DNA from: an uncultured Clostridia bacterium
GTDB lineage: Bacteria; Bacillota; Clostridia; Oscillospirales; Acutalibacteraceae
DNA: 7,513 nucleotides
Assembly: GCA_937901145.1 (NCBI GenBank)
Contig: CALCHE010000238.1
Span: forward strand, 1-7,513
Direction of reading: 5' to 3'
This document shows, piece by piece, positions 4,379-7,513 of this stretch. Both the position numbers and the translations under genes were made by a program. The notes beneath the pieces are model-generated. The model saw nothing but the letters and a program-made list of their open reading frames with translations. It searched no databases and was not told the DNA's origin. Each line of letters opens with the position of its first letter. Positions within the stretch are counted from its first letter, which is position 1.

Positions 4379-6784
4379 ATGAATTATTCACTTACAAAGA
4401 AACAAGCAAAAGAATTAATCACGGGAAAGCTTTCCCATTATTTCGGTGTTTCTGTGGAAGAAGCTACCGATGAACAGTACTACAAAGCAGTCGCTCTCAT
4501 CGTAAGAGATCTTATGCATGACGGTCTCCGCGACTTCAGAGCTGATAAAAATGTAGAAAAGTCAAAGAAAATTTATTATTTAAGCATGGAATTCCTTATG
4601 GGACGTTCACTTAAAAATAATCTTTACAATCTTAACCTTACCAAAACCTTCGAGGACGCTCTCAAGGATGTGGGCATAAAGCTCGATAAGCTTTATGAGT
4701 GCGAACCCGATGCAGGTCTCGGTAACGGCGGTCTCGGCAGACTCGCTGCCTGCTATCTCGACGGTCTCGCAACTCAGGGCTACTACGGTATGGGTTACAG
4801 TATTCTCTACGAATGCGGTATATTCAAACAGAAGCTCATCGACGGCTGGCAGACTGAGCTTCCCGATTTCTGGCTTCCCGGCGGCGAAGTATGGCTCAGA
4901 CCTAAAGAAAAGGATACCTTCACAGTTCGCTTCGGCGGTGAAGTAATCGATAACTGGGATAACCACTATCACAGCGTAGAATACAGAAACACCACTGATA
5001 TTCTGGCTGTACCCTACGATATGTATGTAAGCGGTAAGGACGGTAAGGCTATCTCTATTCTCCGTCTGTGGAAAAGTAAGGCTCCCTCTCTCAATATGCA
5101 GTATTTCGATCAGGGTAAATATATGCTTGCTATGGAAAATCAGGCAATGGCCGAGGTTATCAGTAAAATCCTTTATCCCTCCGACGGTCATGCAGAGGGC
5201 AAGAGCTTACGTCTTAAGCAGCAGTATTTCCTCGTTTCCGCTTCCGTACAGGACATTGTAAGCAGACATCTGCGTCACCACGGAACTATGGAAAATTTCG
5301 CAGAATGTAATGCTATCCATATCAATGACACTCATCCGACTATGTCTATTCCTGAGCTTATGCGTATTCTTCTCGATGAATGCGGTTACGGCTGGGACAA
5401 TGCATGGAATATCGTAACAAAGACAGCTGCCTACACTAACCACACAGTTATGAAGGAAGCTCTCGAATGCTGGCATGAGGACCTGGTAAGAAGCCTTCTT
5501 CCCCGTATTTATCAGATTATCAAAGAAATAGACAACAGATACCGTGCACACATCTGGGAAACTACTCACGATGCAGGCAAGGTAGAAGAAATGGCTGTCA
5601 TTTCCGGCGGTGCGGTCAGAATGGCTAACCTCTGTGTGGCTGCATGCCACAGCGTAAACGGTGTTTCCGCTCTTCACAGCCAGATCCTTAAGGATACTCT
5701 TTTCAACGATTACTACAGAATTACTCCCGACAAGTTCAAAAATGTTACCAACGGTATTGCTCACAGAAGATGGCTCTGCCAGGCTAACCCTGAGCTTACT
5801 GCTTACATCACAGAGCTTATCGGTGACGGCTTCATCTACGACGGTGACGAGCTCGAAAAGCTCAGAAAATTCAAAAACGACAAAAAGGTTCTCGCTAAAA
5901 TCGAGAAAATCAAGCTCAGCAACAAAAAAGCCTTTGCTGATTATGTAAAGAAGACAACCGGCACAGAGCTTGATCCCAACTCTATTTTCGATGTACAGGT
6001 TAAGCGTCTCCACGAATATAAGCGTCAGCATCTTAATGCTTTACAGATTATCGCCAGATATCTCGAAATCAAGGATAATCCCGACGGAAACTATGTTCCT
6101 CACACCTACATTTTCGGTGCCAAGGCAGCTTCCGGCTATTTCGTAGCTAAAAAGATTATCTCTCTTATCTGTGCTATGGCTGACCTTATCAATAATGATC
6201 CCGATATGAAGGGCAGACTTAAGGTAGTATTCCTCGAAAACTACAATGTTACCATGGCTGAAAAGCTTATGCCTGCCGCAGACATCAGTGAGCAGATTTC
6301 TCTCGCAGGTACAGAAGCAAGCGGTACAGGTAATATGAAGCTTATGATTAACGGTGCTCTTACTCTCGGTACTCTCGACGGTGCTAATGTAGAAATCAAT
6401 GAAGCAGTCGGCGATGAGAATATGTTCCTCTTCGGTATGAAAACTCCCGAGGTTATGGAAATGCAGAGAACAGGCTATACTCCCATCAACTACTTCAACA
6501 ATAATGCAGAGCTCAGAAGAGTTATCGAATTTATCCAGCAGGGCATCGGCGGAAAGCAGTTCCCCGAAATCGGTAACACCATCATCCACCACGACCCCTA
6601 TATGGTTCTCGCTGACTTCGCTGATTACAGAGCAAAACAGAAGAAGATCGACGAGGTATGGAAGGACAGAAACAAATGGAACAGTATGTCTCTTATGAAC
6701 ATCGCCGGTGCAGGTCGCTTCGCAGCTGACAGAGCTATCAACGACTATGCACGTGACATCTGGAACACTAAGCCTGTAAGATAA
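4379..6784 (+). CDS. glgP: Glycogen/starch/alpha-glucan phosphorylase (GT35)
   Basis: 801 residues, full length for the bacterial family (about 800). It splits the terminal alpha-1,4 bond of glycogen or maltodextrin with phosphate, giving glucose-1-phosphate in the cytoplasm; the cofactor is pyridoxal phosphate. Visible signatures are: D111-A-G-L-G-N-G-G-L-G-R and the following L-A-A-C-Y-L-D (substrate and PLP-phosphate site), H318-less T-H319-P-T, T353-N-H355-T with the conserved active-site His, V541-K-R-L-H-E-Y-K-R-Q (phosphate-binding Lys/Arg), and E646-A-S-G-T-G-N-M-K654, whose lysine is the PLP Schiff-base residue. All key residues are intact. Sequence alone does not separate glycogen phosphorylase from maltodextrin phosphorylase. 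Codons are strongly biased, as in highly expressed genes. No glgA, glgB or glgC lies beside it here. It heads a plus-strand operon whose next gene starts within its stop codon. Confidence 0.97.
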   Translation: MNYSLTKKQAKELITGKLSHYFGVSVEEATDEQYYKAVALIVRDLMHDGLRDFRADKNVEKSKKIYYLSMEFLMGRSLKNNLYNLNLTKTFEDALKDVGIKLDKLYECEPDAGLGNGGLGRLAACYLDGLATQGYYGMGYSILYECGIFKQKLIDGWQTELPDFWLPGGEVWLRPKEKDTFTVRFGGEVIDNWDNHYHSVEYRNTTDILAVPYDMYVSGKDGKAISILRLWKSKAPSLNMQYFDQGKYMLAMENQAMAEVISKILYPSDGHAEGKSLRLKQQYFLVSASVQDIVSRHLRHHGTMENFAECNAIHINDTHPTMSIPELMRILLDECGYGWDNAWNIVTKTAAYTNHTVMKEALECWHEDLVRSLLPRIYQIIKEIDNRYRAHIWETTHDAGKVEEMAVISGGAVRMANLCVAACHSVNGVSALHSQILKDTLFNDYYRITPDKFKNVTNGIAHRRWLCQANPELTAYITELIGDGFIYDGDELEKLRKFKNDKKVLAKIEKIKLSNKKAFADYVKKTTGTELDPNSIFDVQVKRLHEYKRQHLNALQIIARYLEIKDNPDGNYVPHTYIFGAKAASGYFVAKKIISLICAMADLINNDPDMKGRLKVVFLENYNVTMAEKLMPAADISEQISLAGTEASGTGNMKLMINGALTLGTLDGANVEINEAVGDENMFLFGMKTPEVMEMQRTGYTPINYFNNNAELRRVIEFIQQGIGGKQFPEIGNTIIHHDPYMVLADFADYRAKQKKIDEVWKDRNKWNSMSLMNIAGAGRFAADRAINDYARDIWNTKPVR

Positions 6785-7434
6785 TGTATAAGACTGTAAT
6801 ATTTGATCTGGACGGAACACTCCTTAACACTCTCGACGATCTGATGAACTCGGTAAATTTCGCCTTAAGGGAATTTTCCTTTCCCGAAAGAAGCAGAGAT
6901 GAAATCCGCGCCTTCATCGGAAACGGTGTCATAAAGCTTATGGAGCGTTCCACTCCCGACAGTACCGATCCTGTTACACAGGAAAAATGCTTTAACACCT
7001 TCAGAAAACACTATCTCAGTCATATGGCGGATAACACTGCCCCCTATGAAGGTATCGTCTTCCTGCTTGAGAAGCTCAAAGAGGAAGGAATAAGCACATC
7101 TGTGGTTTCAAATAAGCTCCACAGTGCCGTTGTAGGTCTCTGCGAGGACTATTTCCCCTCTCTCATCGAAATACCTCTCGGTGTATCTGAAGAAAGCGAA
7201 AGAAAGCCTTCCCCTCTCAATGTTTACAGAGTAATGGAAAAGCTTTCTTGTGATAAAGAAAATACCATTTATGTAGGCGACAGTAATGTGGATGTAGAAA
7301 CCGCACACAATGCTTCACTTAAATGTATCGGTGTCACCTGGGGATTCCGTGATAAAGATGAGCTTATAAAGTGCGGATGTGACTTTATAGCTGACTCTGC
7401 CGATGAGGTTCTTAAGTTAATACTTGAAAAATGA
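6784..7434 (+). CDS. HAD-superfamily phosphatase, phosphoglycolate phosphatase (Gph)-like
   Basis: 216 residues, the normal length of the Gph-like subfamily with an alpha-helical cap. All four HAD motifs are present: D8-L-D10-G-T (nucleophile and acid/base Asp), V108-S109-N110-K, K141-P-S-P, and G165-D166-S-N-V-D170. The cap segment F44-I-G-N-G-V is typical of phosphoglycolate phosphatases and close relatives such as pyrophosphatase PpaX. A beta-phosphoglucomutase is less likely, because its characteristic cap sequence is not seen. The ATG shares its first base with the last base of the glgP stop (TAATG), and there is no good ribosome binding site, so translation probably depends on ribosomes finishing glgP. 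That coupling suggests a steady ratio to GlgP and perhaps a job in sugar-phosphate housekeeping. The substrate is unknown; substrate names in this family are unreliable from sequence. Confidence 0.92.
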   Translation: MYKTVIFDLDGTLLNTLDDLMNSVNFALREFSFPERSRDEIRAFIGNGVIKLMERSTPDSTDPVTQEKCFNTFRKHYLSHMADNTAPYEGIVFLLEKLKEEGISTSVVSNKLHSAVVGLCEDYFPSLIEIPLGVSEESERKPSPLNVYRVMEKLSCDKENTIYVGDSNVDVETAHNASLKCIGVTWGFRDKDELIKCGCDFIADSADEVLKLILEK

Positions 7435-7513
7435 ATGAAAAAATCACCTGTCTGAAGATGAACTGCCCCAAATTGTACGGACAGCACAAAAACACCCCCT
7501 ATGGTGTTAAATA
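7431..7513 (+). CDS. Possible third gene of the glgP operon, first 27 codons only
   Basis: An ATG at 7431 overlaps the HAD stop by four bases (ATGA), the commonest arrangement for coupled genes, and the frame stays open to the window edge. It reads MNEKITCLKMNC and then PKLYGQHKNTPYGVK, giving two cysteines spaced C-x4-C near the N-terminus. I do not recognise the family. There is no clear ribosome binding site, so it would depend on coupling. The alternative ATG at 7435 stops after six codons. Only 83 bases can be seen, so it could be a chance frame. Confidence 0.4.
   Translation, partial: MNEKITCLKMNCPKLYGQHKNTPYGVK
7491..7508. repeat. Short inverted repeat at the right edge
   Basis: AACACC / GGTGTT with a 6-base loop. 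On the plus strand it is followed by AAATA, so it is no terminator in the operon's direction. On the minus strand it is followed by TTTTGTG, so it could be a weak terminator for a convergent gene to the right. It falls inside the possible third coding frame; one of the two readings is probably wrong, or the repeat is chance. Confidence 0.25.

Noticed and set aside
5207..6820. Long minus-strand frames (274 and 259 codons) opposite glgP
   Set aside because: glgP is intact with every catalytic residue. The long antisense frames follow from its biased codon use, which keeps stops rare in that frame, and they have no recognisable domain.
1..7513. CRISPR array, insertion sequence, toxin-antitoxin or defence system
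   Set aside because: No regularly spaced repeats, transposase motifs, terminal inverted repeats or small gene pairs of those kinds were found on either strand.

Overview
The window reads as ordinary chromosomal sequence from a low-to-moderate GC Gram-positive anaerobe. The best guess is a gut-type Clostridia of the Ruminococcaceae/Oscillospiraceae kind. The guess rests on strong GGAGG-type ribosome binding sites, AT-rich spacers with TTGACA/TATAAT-like promoters, a tRNA-Met close to the Bacillus subtilis elongator pattern, CCA-encoding tRNAs, and the mix of protein families. It is an inference from style, not from a marker gene.

Left part (1-4011), all on the minus strand. Reading in the direction of transcription, from right to left: a membrane-anchored polyprenyl-phosphate sugar-1-phosphate transferase (2620-4011), a CPBP-family intramembrane protease (1568-2557), the tRNA adenosine deaminase TadA (1121-1564), then a two-tRNA operon (elongator tRNA-Met(CAU), tRNA-Glu(UUC)) with its own extended -10 promoter and a clear intrinsic terminator. 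Last comes the 5' part of a calcineurin-like metallophosphoesterase (1-737) that runs off the left edge. The CPBP and tadA genes are 3 bases apart and surely co-transcribed. The sugar transferase probably leads them from a promoter at 4148-4176. I see no terminator between tadA and the tRNA promoter, so read-through into the tRNAs is likely.

Middle (4012-4378): a 367-base AT-rich divergent intergenic region holding the promoter of the minus-strand block and, nearer the right side, the promoter and strong ribosome binding site of glgP.

Right part (4379-7513), all on the plus strand: a full-length alpha-glucan (glycogen) phosphorylase glgP, a HAD-family phosphatase of the phosphoglycolate-phosphatase type whose start overlaps the glgP stop by one base (TAATG), and the first 27 codons of a third reading frame that starts in a 4-base ATGA overlap with the HAD stop and leaves the window. 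These look like one translationally coupled operon. GlgP releases glucose-1-phosphate from storage glucan. The HAD enzyme is probably a small phosphate-ester phosphatase, but its substrate cannot be read from sequence.

I found no mobile element, CRISPR array, toxin-antitoxin pair or defence locus, and no convincing new system. The second-look items are modest: a metallophosphoesterase with Gln where the first motif normally has His, placed directly behind a tRNA terminator with no room for its own promoter; an unusually weakly paired tRNA-Met; an RNA hairpin that is fully paired only in the transcribed strand; and the unidentified Cys-containing frame at the right edge.
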